Source: Planctomycetota bacterium (GTDB taxonomy: Bacteria; Planctomycetota; Phycisphaerae; Sedimentisphaerales; Anaerobacaceae). Taken from it: DNA of 64,000 bases. Location: contig VRUL01000009.1 of the NCBI GenBank assembly GCA_019456145.1, positions 103,867-167,866 of the forward strand, in the 5' to 3' direction. The translations under genes were made by a program, and so were the position numbers. The notes under the pieces are model-generated. The model searched no databases. It saw only the letters and a list, made by a program, of their open reading frames with translations, and was not told the DNA's origin. Below, piece by piece: positions 16,864-26,071 of this stretch. Position 1 is the stretch's first letter. Each line of letters opens with the position of its first letter.

Positions 16864-19611
16864 ATGCCTGTAATTAAACACAGTAAAATTATGGCAGGAT
16901 TTGGTCTCACGCAGGTAAATCCTAAGATGTTACTGGTACTGTTTGGGATTATGGTGATTATGATTGTGCCAGTCGGAGCCTGTGGAGCGGCAGTCGTCGA
17001 ATGGGACTTCAGCAAAGATACACAAGGCTGGACGGGAAATGAAAGGGTGGAAAATCTGCGGTCCTCGCCCGAAGGGCTGATTGTCAAATCAACAGGCCAG
17101 GACCCGTGGATAGAAGGCCCGCCGGTGGATTTGCCAGGCGACAAAATGGTTAGAGTAAAAATACGTATGAAATCAAATGCGGATCCGCATGCCGAATTCT
17201 TTTACGGCAAGGCCTTTGCTGCCGGACGTTCCCTTAGATTCACCGTCCGAAACGACGGCAAATGGCATAACTACTCACTTATTATTAAGGAAAAGTTAGG
17301 TCCCCAGACACGTTTTCGCCTTGATCCCTGCACGGATAAAGGAGAACTTACAGTTGCTTCCATTAGAATTGAGATGCTTAGTGATGTAGTTGCTCCGCTA
17401 TTGGAAAAACCCAAAAAACCTGACAAAACCGGGAGCAGGCCCCTGTCGGTCAAATCGGGAGAGCTCCGGTTTGAGCACTATGGGAAAAGATGGGGAAACT
17501 ATGTTTTCAAAGTGGACGGCGTGGAAATGGCGGCCGGTTACGGTCCCGAACTAATCGGAATGTTGTCTTACGATAAGCCCGAATGGCTCAATCTCAAAAA
17601 TGCAAAGGTTATTTTTGGAAGCCGCTCTAAACGTAACGAGTTTACCGTCAAGGCAACTGTCAAAGACAGCAAAGGTGGAAACTGGGAGATTCAAAGACAC
17701 ATAAGGCCCGGTAAACGGCAGGGGACGCTTCTAATAGAAGTTGAATTGAAAGTAAATAAAGACAGGGACATTATGCACGTGCCGTGGCTCACGATTTTTC
17801 CGGGCCTTGGCACTTTCGGCAAAAGCAAATATCAGGGCCTGCTGGCAGGCGTGGAGTATCTCAGCGATGAGCCAAGCAGTAGTGACGTCGACATAGCAAG
17901 GCCAAAACACATTCGCCGCGTCCCCGACCCGGTTAAGATAACATTTCCCCTTATGGCAATTGCAAATAATGGCAATTATATCGGGGTAATCTGGGAGCCG
18001 TCTGAGATGGTGGCGGCAACTTTCGATTCGCCGGACAGAATTTATAATTCCGGCGCCCATGTCATGGCTCTTTCGGCGCCCGTAGTGGGAGATCTGCGTT
18101 TTGAAAATGAGCTGTTTGCCCATAGCCCTTTCAGGCTTGAGGCCAATAAATCCCTTAAAGTTTCTCTGCTGATAATCGGCGGAAAGGGAAAAAGCGTTGT
18201 CCCCGCGGTTAAGCATTACGTCGATATAAAGGGCCTGCCTGATCTGCCCGAATTCGAAGGAGGTCTCGACGCTGCCGTCGATTTGCTTGCACATGGCTGG
18301 ATGGATTCTGAGATAAATCACGATGGCCTTTTCAGGCATGCTGTCTGGGGTGAAAGTTTTGGGCCGACTGTGGCCGCTGATGCCGCGATGTTCATCGACT
18401 GGCTTGCAATTCATACCAGAGATGATAAACTCCGCGCCAGGCTCGATACTGCCGAGGCCCAGGCGCTTGGCAGAATCCCCTCGGCACAACCTTTCTCAAG
18501 TGGTGTCTCGCACGTGCGTCTGCCCTGCCCTGCTTTGATCTTTGGACGAACTTATGAGTACGTACGGTACCGTCATAACGAGGCACTGCGGATGCTCGGA
18601 GGCTTTGACGAAAACGGTATAAAACTCTATCGGCCGGGCAAAACCGACTACTCAAGGACCCATTTCACAAAACATGCAAATGGTCTGGCGGGCAAGGATG
18701 TGGTCAGGATTCTTGAAAGTGCGGCATTATCAGCAGATAAAGAGCTTATCAATAAAGCGCTCGAGCTGCTCGATAAACAGACGGCCCTGTATGCCGATAC
18801 TGTCCCGCGTGGGGCACAGACATGGGAAATTCCCCTGCACACGCCGGACATAATGGCCTCGGCCCACATGATCAAGGCTTATACGCTCGGTTATATTATC
18901 TCAGGCAAAGAAGAATATCTTGAATGGGCGCGCTACTGGGCCTGGACGGGAATTCCTTTTGTCTATCTTTACTCACCAACATCCGGCGAGGTGGGGCCCT
19001 ACGCAACGATACCTGTCCTGGGCGCGACCAACTGGCAGGCACCCTTGTGGATTGGTCTTCCCGTGCAGTGGTGCGGCCTTGTTTATGGTTCGGCTTTGCA
19101 TCTGCTAAGCGATTACGATACGAAAGGCCCCTGGCAAAAAATCGCCAAAGGAATCACAACTGCCGGCCTGCAAATGACCTGGCCTGTAACAGATAAAAAA
19201 CGGCAGGGATTGCTGCCGGATATTTTCAATTTGCAGCAGCAGATAAGCGACGGGCCCGCCATAAATCCGGGTACAGTACAGGCACATTTAGCTGAACTTT
19301 ACGGCAGGGGCAAAATATATGATCTAAAAAAACTCCGAGATCGTGGCTGGTATATTCATGCCCCCTGCGTGATAAGTAATATTCGGGAAGAAAAAAGGTC
19401 AATTACCTTTACAGTGGATGGCTGGGGCGCCAAGCCTTACTATGTGCTGATTTCGGGTATGGATAAAGAACCAAAGGAAGTCGGCGTGCGCAAAGTTTTT
19501 CAGAAATCCTCTGAACAGCCTCCTTTCAAATCCGCAAAGGAGGACTTTTACAGCGAACACAACTGTCTTGTAATCACTTTAGAGGGAAAATCTGAAATTC
19601 GAATCAGATAA
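16864..19611 (+). CDS. large exported protein of unknown function, glycosidase-like layout
   Basis: Protein of 915 residues. A hydrophobic export signal (MLLVLFGIMVIMIVPVGAC) ends in VGAC, so it may be a lipoprotein. Residues 40-170 look like a beta-sandwich with VVEWDFSKDTQGWTGN, common in carbohydrate-binding-type domains. Residues 190-450 are all-beta, and residues 460-800 are helix-rich with Trp/His/Tyr (FRHAVWGESFGPTVAADAAMF, RGAQTWEIPLHTPDIMAS, GPYATIPVLGATNWQAP), as expected for an alpha/alpha-barrel glycosidase or lyase. I do not recognise the family. The ATG at 16864 follows GGAGGAG by seven bases. The GH130 gene lies 136 bp downstream, which suggests a role in glycan breakdown. Confidence 0.75.
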   Translation: MPVIKHSKIMAGFGLTQVNPKMLLVLFGIMVIMIVPVGACGAAVVEWDFSKDTQGWTGNERVENLRSSPEGLIVKSTGQDPWIEGPPVDLPGDKMVRVKIRMKSNADPHAEFFYGKAFAAGRSLRFTVRNDGKWHNYSLIIKEKLGPQTRFRLDPCTDKGELTVASIRIEMLSDVVAPLLEKPKKPDKTGSRPLSVKSGELRFEHYGKRWGNYVFKVDGVEMAAGYGPELIGMLSYDKPEWLNLKNAKVIFGSRSKRNEFTVKATVKDSKGGNWEIQRHIRPGKRQGTLLIEVELKVNKDRDIMHVPWLTIFPGLGTFGKSKYQGLLAGVEYLSDEPSSSDVDIARPKHIRRVPDPVKITFPLMAIANNGNYIGVIWEPSEMVAATFDSPDRIYNSGAHVMALSAPVVGDLRFENELFAHSPFRLEANKSLKVSLLIIGGKGKSVVPAVKHYVDIKGLPDLPEFEGGLDAAVDLLAHGWMDSEINHDGLFRHAVWGESFGPTVAADAAMFIDWLAIHTRDDKLRARLDTAEAQALGRIPSAQPFSSGVSHVRLPCPALIFGRTYEYVRYRHNEALRMLGGFDENGIKLYRPGKTDYSRTHFTKHANGLAGKDVVRILESAALSADKELINKALELLDKQTALYADTVPRGAQTWEIPLHTPDIMASAHMIKAYTLGYIISGKEEYLEWARYWAWTGIPFVYLYSPTSGEVGPYATIPVLGATNWQAPLWIGLPVQWCGLVYGSALHLLSDYDTKGPWQKIAKGITTAGLQMTWPVTDKKRQGLLPDIFNLQQQISDGPAINPGTVQAHLAELYGRGKIYDLKKLRDRGWYIHAPCVISNIREEKRSITFTVDGWGAKPYYVLISGMDKEPKEVGVRKVFQKSSEQPPFKSAKEDFYSEHNCLVITLEGKSEIRIR

Positions 19612-19747
19612 GGGATGCTATTCAAATTGTCTGGTTACTATGTGTGTTTTATCTGCGGGATTACTTGCATCTAACGGGGCAGGCAGCTATTATTAGCCTA
19701 TGGTGTTAAATTTTGTTTTTCTAAAAGCTAATTAAGGGAATCGTAGA

Positions 19748-20806
19748 ATGTCTATTTTCCGGTCACCGCATAATCCAATAATTGGGCCCAGGGATGTTAA
19801 GCCTTCCAGGGAAGATTATGAAGTCATTGGCGTCTTTAATGCCGGCGTTACTCGTTTCGAAGACCAGGTTGTTCTGCTTCTTCGAGTGGCCGAACGCCCG
19901 ATTAGTGCTCATCCGGATATCGTGTTAGCCGGTGTTTACGATGTCGACCACGGAGACATCGTCCTGAAAGAGTTTTCGAAAAATGACCCGGAAAATGATT
20001 TTTCCGACCCGAGGTTAATAACAAGGCCGACGGAGACATATCTGACATCGATTTCACACTTGAGGCTGGCACGCAGCACCGACGGCATCAACTTTGAGAT
20101 TGAAGATTCGCCCGCTATCGGTCCTGCAAACGATTATGAAACCTTTGGTATAGAAGACCCGAGAATCAGCCTTATTGACGGCACATACTATATTACTTAC
20201 GTCGCGGTTTGCCCTGTCGGGGTAACAACCTGTTTGGTGTCCACCAAAGACTTCAAGGCCTTTGAGCGTCACGGTGTTATCTTCTGTCCGGAGAACAAGG
20301 ACGTTATGCTTTTCCCCGAACGAATTGAGGGCAAATACTATGCTCTCCATAGGCCTGTTTCGCCTCTGTTTAAGAGGCAGGACATCTGGATTGCCGAATC
20401 ACCCGACATGATATGCTGGGGAAATCATCGCCCTTTGCTGGCCCCTGATGAAAACTACTGGGACCAGGTAAAGGTCGGCGGAAGCGCGGTGCCTTTTAAA
20501 ATTGCCGAGGGCTGGCTGGAGATTTATCACGGAGTGGGCCGCGACAAACGATACTGCCTTGGCGCAGTGCTTCTGGATGCCGACCGCCCGTGGAAGGTCA
20601 TCGCAAGGGCGAAAAAACCAATCTTTGAGCCCCAGGCCGATTATGAGGTGAGTGGTTTTTATGGAAATGTGATATTCACCTGCGGACTGCTTTATGAGCA
20701 GGATAAGCTCAAGATTTATTATGGCGCCGCCGATACTGTTATTTGTTATGCGGAGCTTCCTGTCCAGGAAGTATTAGAGAGTTTGGATTTAACCGATGGC
20801 GATTAG
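19748..20806 (+). CDS. GH130 beta-mannoside phosphorylase
   Basis: Protein of 352 residues without a signal peptide, so cytoplasmic. Its five-bladed propeller motifs fit GH130: NPIIGPRDVKP at the N-terminus, VFNAGVTRF at residues 29-37, GIEDPRIS at 134-141 with Asp137 as the likely general acid, KDVMLFPERIEGKYYALHRP in the middle and the C-terminal YYGAADTVICYAELP. Members phosphorolyse beta-1,4- or beta-1,2-mannosides to mannose 1-phosphate, and a few hydrolyse them. The SD AAGGGA precedes the ATG. Next to the 915-residue exoprotein it suggests uptake and use of mannose-containing oligosaccharides. Confidence 0.9.
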   Translation: MSIFRSPHNPIIGPRDVKPSREDYEVIGVFNAGVTRFEDQVVLLLRVAERPISAHPDIVLAGVYDVDHGDIVLKEFSKNDPENDFSDPRLITRPTETYLTSISHLRLARSTDGINFEIEDSPAIGPANDYETFGIEDPRISLIDGTYYITYVAVCPVGVTTCLVSTKDFKAFERHGVIFCPENKDVMLFPERIEGKYYALHRPVSPLFKRQDIWIAESPDMICWGNHRPLLAPDENYWDQVKVGGSAVPFKIAEGWLEIYHGVGRDKRYCLGAVLLDADRPWKVIARAKKPIFEPQADYEVSGFYGNVIFTCGLLYEQDKLKIYYGAADTVICYAELPVQEVLESLDLTDGD

Positions 20807-20890
20807 CATATAATCTTTTAATTGCTATTGACCCAGCGTTATAGAAACCGCCTTGCCATTTACCGGTTCTTTTAGTATTTTGACGCCTCT

Positions 20891-22888
20891 ATGGATAATG
20901 GACGTTCAAAATCCGGCTCAAAGGGCTCAAGAGTATTACCTATTAGCCGCTTGTACGACTCTTTAGCTGCCCGGCCATATAGCGTTATTATGTTCGGTGC
21001 GCTATTTTACACCCTGGGCGTAAAATTCTTTCATTCCTGGCGCAACGACCTCGTCAATGAATACGTTGGCTGGGTTCTGGCCGATATCTCAGTGCTGTTG
21101 GGTTTTGAAGTTATCCTGGCGTTGCTCTGTTTTGGCTGGCCACGAAAATTAGTGGTCCGCATAACAACTATTTTTGCCGCTGTAATATACGCATGGTCGG
21201 TTATGAATGCAGGCTGGCTGATAAGAATGGGATGGCAAATTCTGCCTTCGCTCCTTTTGTCCGCAATCCGTGATCCCTTAATCGCACTGGTTATGGTCGG
21301 CGATAATCTCAAAGTGATGCCCAAAGCTGCCGTAATCCTACTCGGCCCCAGTGCTGTTGCTCTTACCTTTTTCTTTTTCGTTTTGGCAAAGCCGAAGCTG
21401 CCTAATTACAACCAGAAACGTTTTATTAAGAGAACCATTATTTGTATAATCATTATCCTGGCCACGGTTTCACTTCGCGATATAGTGGTCAGGCGAACCT
21501 CACCACAAACAATTTCTGAGGGGATGCGGTACAATTGTCACTTAAAAGCGATAACAAGCATATTTTTCTCTGACCCCGGCCGGTTGGCAAGAGCCGATTT
21601 CGCTAATGCCAAAAGAACAATACCAGCTTTTGACGAAATACAAACTGCGTTCTCACCGCGAGCGCAGCGGATAAATTATAATGTAGTCATAGTGGTACTC
21701 GAAGGTGTTCAATACAGGTACACTTCACTGGCAGAGCCCCAAAGTAAACTAACACCCTTTCTTGCTTCTGTGGCTCAAGATGGTGTCGAGTTTGTAAATA
21801 CTCGTTCGACTCTTACTCATACAACAAAAGTGTTATTTTCTTTATTAACAGGCCGGTTTCCTTCCGCTTCCCAGGACCTTGCAGAGACGGTTCCCGCCGC
21901 AAAGCCCTATGCCGGCATCGTCACGATTCTAAAGCACAACTTGAATTATCGAACGGCATTTTTTCAATCTGCCAAGGGCAACTTTGAGGCTCGGCCCGGA
22001 TTGGTTTATAATCTTGGCTTCGATAAGTTCTGGGCCAGAGATGATTTGAACGACCCTAACGCTTTTCTCGGCTATCTGGCATGCGATGAGTTTTCAATGT
22101 TAAAGCCGATTAGCGAATGGATCAAAGCCGAAGAAAGACCATTTTTGCTGACGATTCTTTGCTCGGTTACTCACGACCCCTATGAGGTCCCTGAGTGGTT
22201 TGCCGAGCCGGCCAAAGAGCCGGTGGAACGTTATCGACAGACAATTGCTTATACCGATAAATTTTTAGCTGCACTGGAAGCTGAGCTTGCCAAACTAAAT
22301 CTTGTGGAAAACACTATTCTTTGTGTTGTCGGAGACCATGGCGAAGCATTTGGAGAGCACTTTCACAGCGGCCATGAGCGGATTGCTTTCGAAGAAGTCT
22401 TACGCATACCCTTCTGTTTGCGGGCTCCGTCCTTGGTTAAGCCGGCAACAAAGGTTACAAAACCGGTTAGCTCTGTCGATTTAGCCCCGACGTTGCTGAC
22501 TCTTCTTGGTTTCGATACAAACAGCGTTGGTTTTGACGGCACTAACGCCCTGGGCAATATTGCCGATGACCGAAAAGTATATTTCTCTGGATGGGTACAG
22601 CAGGGCCCTGTTGGTTTTGTAAGAGGGGATCGAAAGTTCATATACAATCCGATGGACAAAATGGTCTCTGAGTATGGCTTGAGCACCGATCCGTTTGAGT
22701 TGGTTAGGATTGAGTTAGCTGAGCAAGAGGCTCAGAAGATTGCTGATGACATTATCGCCTGGCGTAAAAACAGTATTTTTCGGCTCAACCAGCAGAGAAC
22801 AGGCAGAAAAGTGCTCTTTGACTACTGGCATTGTCGCTGGAATAACAGGGTTACATCGGCAAAATATCGCAGGACTAAAAACAAGTAA
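20891..22888 (+). CDS. LtaS-like membrane sulfatase/phosphotransferase
   Basis: Inner-membrane protein of 665 residues. About five hydrophobic helices lie between residues 30 and 195, followed by an extracytoplasmic alkaline-phosphatase-superfamily domain (residues 260-620). Motifs: NVVIVVLEGVQ at the first metal site, STLTHTTKVLFSLLTGRFP with a Thr where sulfatases have the formylglycine Cys, VVGDHGEAFGEHF at the second metal site and SGHERIAFEEVLRIPF. The Thr nucleophile and the membrane part are those of LtaS or phosphoethanolamine transferases and not of sulfatases, so it probably moves a phospho-group onto an envelope glycan or lipid. The exact substrate is unknown. Its start is 84 bp after the GH130 gene. 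Confidence 0.85.
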   Translation: MDNGRSKSGSKGSRVLPISRLYDSLAARPYSVIMFGALFYTLGVKFFHSWRNDLVNEYVGWVLADISVLLGFEVILALLCFGWPRKLVVRITTIFAAVIYAWSVMNAGWLIRMGWQILPSLLLSAIRDPLIALVMVGDNLKVMPKAAVILLGPSAVALTFFFFVLAKPKLPNYNQKRFIKRTIICIIIILATVSLRDIVVRRTSPQTISEGMRYNCHLKAITSIFFSDPGRLARADFANAKRTIPAFDEIQTAFSPRAQRINYNVVIVVLEGVQYRYTSLAEPQSKLTPFLASVAQDGVEFVNTRSTLTHTTKVLFSLLTGRFPSASQDLAETVPAAKPYAGIVTILKHNLNYRTAFFQSAKGNFEARPGLVYNLGFDKFWARDDLNDPNAFLGYLACDEFSMLKPISEWIKAEERPFLLTILCSVTHDPYEVPEWFAEPAKEPVERYRQTIAYTDKFLAALEAELAKLNLVENTILCVVGDHGEAFGEHFHSGHERIAFEEVLRIPFCLRAPSLVKPATKVTKPVSSVDLAPTLLTLLGFDTNSVGFDGTNALGNIADDRKVYFSGWVQQGPVGFVRGDRKFIYNPMDKMVSEYGLSTDPFELVRIELAEQEAQKIADDIIAWRKNSIFRLNQQRTGRKVLFDYWHCRWNNRVTSAKYRRTKNK

Positions 22889-23201
22889 TCTTTCTTACCC
22901 GCTTATAATCCCCGGTAAGCTATCTTTGCATAGGCTGTCTACGCCTGGAAGTTGTTCATTTTGACAACAGTCATGTTGTTTTTTGTAAACACCGGGCAAA
23001 TCCTCATGCCATCTAACATTTTACGAGCGCCGGATATGTAAAAATAGGTTGATAGGGTACAGTTGGCGTTGATAAAAGACAACGCGTCGATAAAATGCGA
23101 CTTCCGCCTTTTGTAGGACCTTATATGGCATACATAAACGTAAGTGTTTTTAATGCGAACTGTTAAGTGAAAGTGTAGATGTCTTTTGATTTTCTTTTTT
23201 G
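22889..23201. other. intergenic region without a supported gene
   Basis: About 310 bp, AT-rich. Frames present are short and Lys/His-rich without motif. It lies between two gene ends that face each other, and no clear terminator for the upstream gene is visible here. Confidence 0.45.
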
Positions 23202-23231
23202 TTGTTGGCATATTCTTTGCAGTTATATATA
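23202..23231 (+). promoter_or_regulatory. candidate promoter of a small RNA
   Basis: TTGTTG (23202-23207), 18 bp spacer, TATATA (23226-23231). It faces the hairpins and the terminator at 23377-23415. Pattern match only. Confidence 0.35.
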
Positions 23232-23343
23232 GCTCGCCTTTAAGGTGACTATATTGGGCGGAACATCCTAATAATGATCTCTTGGAGGAGGAAAGATCCG
23301 CCCATTAGAGTATTTCAAAATCGGCCTTGCTGGCCTTGAAGTC

Positions 23344-23374
23344 TTGACAGAGTCGGTTTTGTTTACAATATAAT
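23344..23374 (+). promoter_or_regulatory. second promoter-like pair inside the candidate small RNA
   Basis: TTGACA (23344-23349) and TATAAT (23369-23374) are both perfect consensus, but the spacer is 19 bp and the terminator stem starts three bases after the -10 box. If used it would make a transcript of only about 35 nt. Confidence 0.3.
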
Positions 23375-23376
23375 AC

Positions 23377-23415
23377 GGGGTCGTGCCGGAGGAGGGATGA
23401 CCCCATTTTTTTTTT
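23377..23415 (+). terminator. rho-independent terminator
   Basis: Stem GGGGTC / GACCCC (23377-23382 with 23399-23404), 16-nt loop, then A and ten T. The T-run is on the plus strand only, so it does not serve murG. Confidence 0.8.
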
Positions 23416-23506
23416 GCGCAAAAAACCCTATCTGTTAGCCCGAAAGAAGCTTGGGATCAATGAATACTGAATTTTCTGTGACCTCGCAGGTTCATTGGTG
23501 GCATTT

Positions 23507-24628
23507 CTACTTGGTGGCTTCCACTATTTTTACCACCTTTTCTGCAATTTTCAAACTGGCATCCAACCTCGCAATGGACTTGCAGCCTTGCCGCATTTCC
23601 TGGAGTTTTGCTTCATCTTTCATCAGTTCTTCCAGCTCTTCCCACAGCCATCCCTGACGTCCTTTTTCATCCGGCAAATCATCTACTATAACCGCTGCAC
23701 CGGCCTCAACCAATTTGCCGGCATTGAGGTACTGATGCCGGTCCTTATGATGCGGATAAGGGATACAGATACTCGGCACAGAAGCCGCTGCGTATTCGGC
23801 AACACTGACCGCTCCGCTTCGCCCAATCACTAAATCCACAGCGGATAACAGGCTCGGCATATCATCAAAGTAGCTCAAAACCTTATGCCCAATCGTTGCA
23901 TCAGAGTAAATTTGCGCAACTTTGTCGTAATTCACGGCACCTGTCAGATGAACAATCTGCCAATCATCGGCGAACAAACATAACTTCTCTAACAGCGAAC
24001 ACACCGCTCTGTTAATACTTTCAGACCCGCTTGATGCACCGGTTATAAGCAAAGTCTTTTTATTTTCATCAAGGCCTAATTCACTCTTAACCTTATCAGG
24101 CTCAGGATTGCCAAAGCCGGTTCGCAGGGGACAGCCAACAACGTTGACGCTCGCCTTTCTTTTGGCAAAATATTGTCTGCTATCTTCAAACTGCAAAAAG
24201 ATCTCGTTTGCCCACCGGCCGATTATCTTATTTGCCCGCCCAGGCACGATATCAACATTCAAGAGCACCAGAGGCACTTTTAATTTATGCGCCGCCAGGC
24301 AAACAGGCGCTGCAACAAAGCCCCCGATCCCGATTACAACTGCGCTCTGACATTCAGCAATTGCTCGTTTGGCGATTCCATAACTTTTTAAGAACGAAGT
24401 GCAAAAGCCCATCAGTTTGCCGGGTTCAATGGAAAAGCCCTTGGCCGGAAGCGCAGTGTGCTCAAAGATGGTCTTTGATAATATTTGCTCATCGATACTG
24501 CGAGCGCTGACAAAGAAATGTATCTTTGCTGTTGGTTCTAATTTTACTATTTGCTCTGCCACGGCGATAGAAGGATAGATATGTCCCCCCGTCCCTCCAC
24601 CGGCAAAGAAAAAGCTTCCGCCGACCAC
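23507..24628 (-). CDS. murG: MurG, lipid II-forming GlcNAc transferase
   Basis: Peripheral membrane GT28 glycosyltransferase of 373 residues that adds GlcNAc from UDP-GlcNAc to lipid I in peptidoglycan synthesis. The N-terminal acceptor-domain loop AGGGTGGHIYPSIA (residues 9-22) is diagnostic, followed by VVIGIGGFVAAPVCLAA and, in the donor domain, LLITGASSGSESINRAV and VIGRSGAVSVAEYAAASVPSICIPYPHHKDRHQYLNA, which carry the UDP-GlcNAc-binding glutamate and Ser. The GTG start overlaps the ftsW stop (TAGTG), which implies translational coupling, with GGAG ten bases upstream. Conservation shows that this organism makes peptidoglycan. Confidence 0.95.
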   Translation of the reverse strand: MVGGSFFFAGGGTGGHIYPSIAVAEQIVKLEPTAKIHFFVSARSIDEQILSKTIFEHTALPAKGFSIEPGKLMGFCTSFLKSYGIAKRAIAECQSAVVIGIGGFVAAPVCLAAHKLKVPLVLLNVDIVPGRANKIIGRWANEIFLQFEDSRQYFAKRKASVNVVGCPLRTGFGNPEPDKVKSELGLDENKKTLLITGASSGSESINRAVCSLLEKLCLFADDWQIVHLTGAVNYDKVAQIYSDATIGHKVLSYFDDMPSLLSAVDLVIGRSGAVSVAEYAAASVPSICIPYPHHKDRHQYLNAGKLVEAGAAVIVDDLPDEKGRQGWLWEELEELMKDEAKLQEMRQGCKSIARLDASLKIAEKVVKIVEATK

Positions 24629-25812
24629 TACTGTTTTTCTCCAGCTTTAATTTTATTAGATTGTTTGGCAATATTTAACAATACACCGGCCGCAGCCGCT
24701 GAGAGCAGCATACTCGTTCCGCCGGCGCTTACAAACGGCAAAGGTATACCTTTTGTCGGCAGCACAACCGTCACTACACCGATATTAACTGCTGCCTGAA
24801 CGGCGATTGTTAAAACAATTCCACCGGCTAATATCTGACCGAAACGGTCACTGCACCGAACAACCACCAAAATCCCAAGCCAGACAAATAAAATAAACAA
24901 AAAGATGACCGCTGAAGTTCCGATCAAGCCAAGCTCTTCACCGATGATGGCGAAAATAAAATCTGTCGTATCTTCCGGCAAATGGTCATATTTGCAAATT
25001 CCTCTGCCAAGTCCTTTGCCAAATAGTCCGCCGGAGCCCAGGGCCATCAGAGACTGGTTCGCCTGATAGGCAAACGAATCGGCCCATTGTTCAGGATGCA
25101 AAAAAGCCAAAATCCGCCGCAATCGGCTCGGAAACCTAACCAGTGCGACAACAAAGGCAATGGCGACAAAAGGAACAGGGATCAGAATGTGCTGCCATTT
25201 GACGCCGGCGATTATTAACATCAAAAAGGCCAATAGTAATATAAATGCGGCTGTGCCAAAATCTTCGATGATTACAAGGGCAGCTACAACAGCTACTACT
25301 GAGCAGATTGGGACAAACCTTTTCCGGAACAACTTGATCTGGGCACCTAACTTATCGCAAACCGCTGCAAGGAAGAATACAATCATCCATTTTGCAAGCT
25401 CCGAGGGCTGAAAACTTACCCTTATTGGTCCCAGCGGGATTTTCAGCCACCGGTAATGCTGATTCGTCAGCTTTACAAGTTGGGGCAGAGTAGGGGCGAA
25501 TCGCTGTGAAGAAACGATTGTAAGTAGTACTATACTAAGGATTAACAAATAGGGAATAGGGGATTTTAGCCACCCTTTGGCGAAACTGAACCTGTGATAA
25601 TCAAAGCAGGAGGCCATGTATAAAACTATACAGGCCAGCGGGAAATACAACATTCGCCGGCCTGCCTGGGAACTATATAATTTCTGTAAGTCAAGCCCCT
25701 GTGTGACGTTAGCACTCGCTGAGAAGACAAAAACAGTTCCGATTGCCATCAAAAGAACAGCGACCACGGCAATATAATCGGCCACTAAATTGTCTCTTAT
25801 CTCGGTTGCCAT
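24628..25812 (-). CDS. ftsW: FtsW-type SEDS peptidoglycan polymerase
   Basis: Inner-membrane SEDS protein of 394 residues with about ten hydrophobic helices. GTVFVFSASANVT near the N-terminus, FQPSELAKWMIVFF with the Glu/Ser pair, GLFGKGLGRGICKYDHLPEDTTDFIFAIIGEELG and PLPFVSAGGTSML are typical of FtsW/RodA/SpoVE. It polymerises lipid II into glycan strands at the septum. Linkage to murG, with overlapping stop and start codons, favours FtsW over RodA. The usual neighbours murD, murC, mraY and ftsZ are absent on both sides. Confidence 0.93.
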   Translation of the reverse strand: MATEIRDNLVADYIAVVAVLLMAIGTVFVFSASANVTQGLDLQKLYSSQAGRRMLYFPLACIVLYMASCFDYHRFSFAKGWLKSPIPYLLILSIVLLTIVSSQRFAPTLPQLVKLTNQHYRWLKIPLGPIRVSFQPSELAKWMIVFFLAAVCDKLGAQIKLFRKRFVPICSVVAVVAALVIIEDFGTAAFILLLAFLMLIIAGVKWQHILIPVPFVAIAFVVALVRFPSRLRRILAFLHPEQWADSFAYQANQSLMALGSGGLFGKGLGRGICKYDHLPEDTTDFIFAIIGEELGLIGTSAVIFLFILFVWLGILVVVRCSDRFGQILAGGIVLTIAVQAAVNIGVVTVVLPTKGIPLPFVSAGGTSMLLSAAAAGVLLNIAKQSNKIKAGEKQ

Positions 25813-26071
25813 TGAATTATACCGTATTTAAAGCAAAGAAAAGTTTTTTTAAGCATAGAGGTAGCGATTCCTGCCTGCATAAATGTATTTTCGGCTTCTT
25901 TAACCTGATAACAGCAAAAATTATTTTGAAAGACAGACATGGCTCGTGACCCATGGCACGAAGTCTTTTTAAGCACCAAGCCCATATCCGCCTGTGCGGC
26001 TACAAGGCTTGACGGGAATTGCGGTTTTGGGTAGTGTATAGCCGACAGGATTGTCTTGATGGGAATCTATT

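Larger units (their letters stand above)
23238..23415 (+). ncRNA. candidate structured small RNA, about 175 nt
   Basis: No frame here looks coding, yet the interval has a promoter-like pair at its 5' end and a strong terminator at its 3' end. A perfect 8-bp inverted repeat, TGGGCGGA (23255-23262) and TCCGCCCA (23297-23304), encloses GGAGGAGG at 23284-23291. A competing hairpin GATCT/AGATC (23276-23299) presents the same GGAGGAGG in its loop. The terminator loop holds a second GGAGGAGG (23388-23395). Exposed GGA motifs are typical of CsrA/RsmA-binding RNAs, and these sequences also mimic a Shine-Dalgarno. The ends are inferred, and no known RNA family was recognised. Confidence 0.4.

Noticed and set aside
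22939..23211. Minus-strand 90-codon frame rich in Lys/His/Tyr
   Set aside because: No ribosome-binding site or family resemblance, and it lies in AT-rich intergenic DNA.
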